Assembly: GCF_009711935.1 (NCBI RefSeq)
Contig: NZ_VIKX01000132.1
Coordinates: 1-36,203 of the forward strand
Source: Dolichospermum sp. UHCC 0259
GTDB lineage: Bacteria; Cyanobacteriota; Cyanobacteriia; Cyanobacteriales; Nostocaceae
DNA: 36,203 bases
Direction: 5' to 3'
Part shown: piece by piece, positions 36,181 to 36,203 of the stretch
How positions within the stretch are numbered: the stretch's first letter is position 1
Layout: each line of letters opens with the position of its first letter
Translations under genes and position numbers: made by a program
The notes under the pieces: model-generated
What the model was told of the DNA's origin: nothing
Database searches by the model: none
The model's input: the letters and a program-made list of their open reading frames with translations, nothing else

Positions 36181-36203
36181 GTGATGACTGTACCTCTGGG
36201 GAC

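Overview
The window looks like chromosome from a filamentous, probably heterocyst-forming cyanobacterium (Nostocales). The evidence is: a cyanophycinase-cyanophycin synthetase gene pair, a PacS-type copper ATPase, about fifteen HIP1 octamers (GCGATCGC), tandem heptamer repeats of the TCAGGAG type, an AT-rich composition, and many short genes with no strong Shine-Dalgarno site. No species can be named from the sequence alone. Most genes are housekeeping or conserved cyanobacterial genes, scattered singly, with repeats and small mobile elements between them.

Layout. 0-1.7 kb: an unrecognised protein whose N-terminal half resembles a polymorphic-toxin domain, flanked by three related GGGGGAGTG repeats. 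1.7-8 kb (minus strand): an orphan sugar ABC permease, a PsiE-like membrane protein, tRNA-Asn with a terminator, a YacP/Rae1-like NYN nuclease and a GH38 alpha-mannosidase. 8-11.4 kb (plus): a conserved hypothetical gene, a small MITE, and a translationally coupled pair made of a GAF-domain degenerate sensor and a single-domain response regulator. 11.5-15.8 kb: exonuclease III, a small zinc-ribbon protein, a zinc-dependent dehydrogenase and three conserved hypothetical genes. 16-18.1 kb: a MazE/MazF-like toxin-antitoxin pair and ispG.

18.06-18.71 kb: an insertion-rich patch directly behind ispG. It holds a 234-bp MITE with terminal inverted repeats and a CAATTA target duplication, followed by a candidate stand-alone HEARO/omega RNA element (the guide RNA type of IscB transposons) with no IscB gene. 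18.8-26.8 kb: a Rieske protein, PacS, a histone-deacetylase-like enzyme facing a GNAT acetyltransferase, a 45-residue membrane protein, a second MITE, nadA and a metallophosphoesterase. 26.8-30.8 kb: tRNA-Ser, a strong terminator, and a compact three-gene minus-strand operon (a small protein, a PIN-domain nuclease with all four acidic residues, and a P-loop ATPase). I cannot match this operon to a named system; a defence role is the leading guess. 31-36.2 kb: cphB-cphA for cyanophycin turnover, then trmD, which begins behind a long heptamer array and ends inside a G-rich repeat.

The two most interesting items are the PIN/ATPase operon (27.1-30.8 kb) and the solitary omega-RNA-like element (18.35-18.7 kb). 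Family assignments rest on motifs read by eye; no database search was run.
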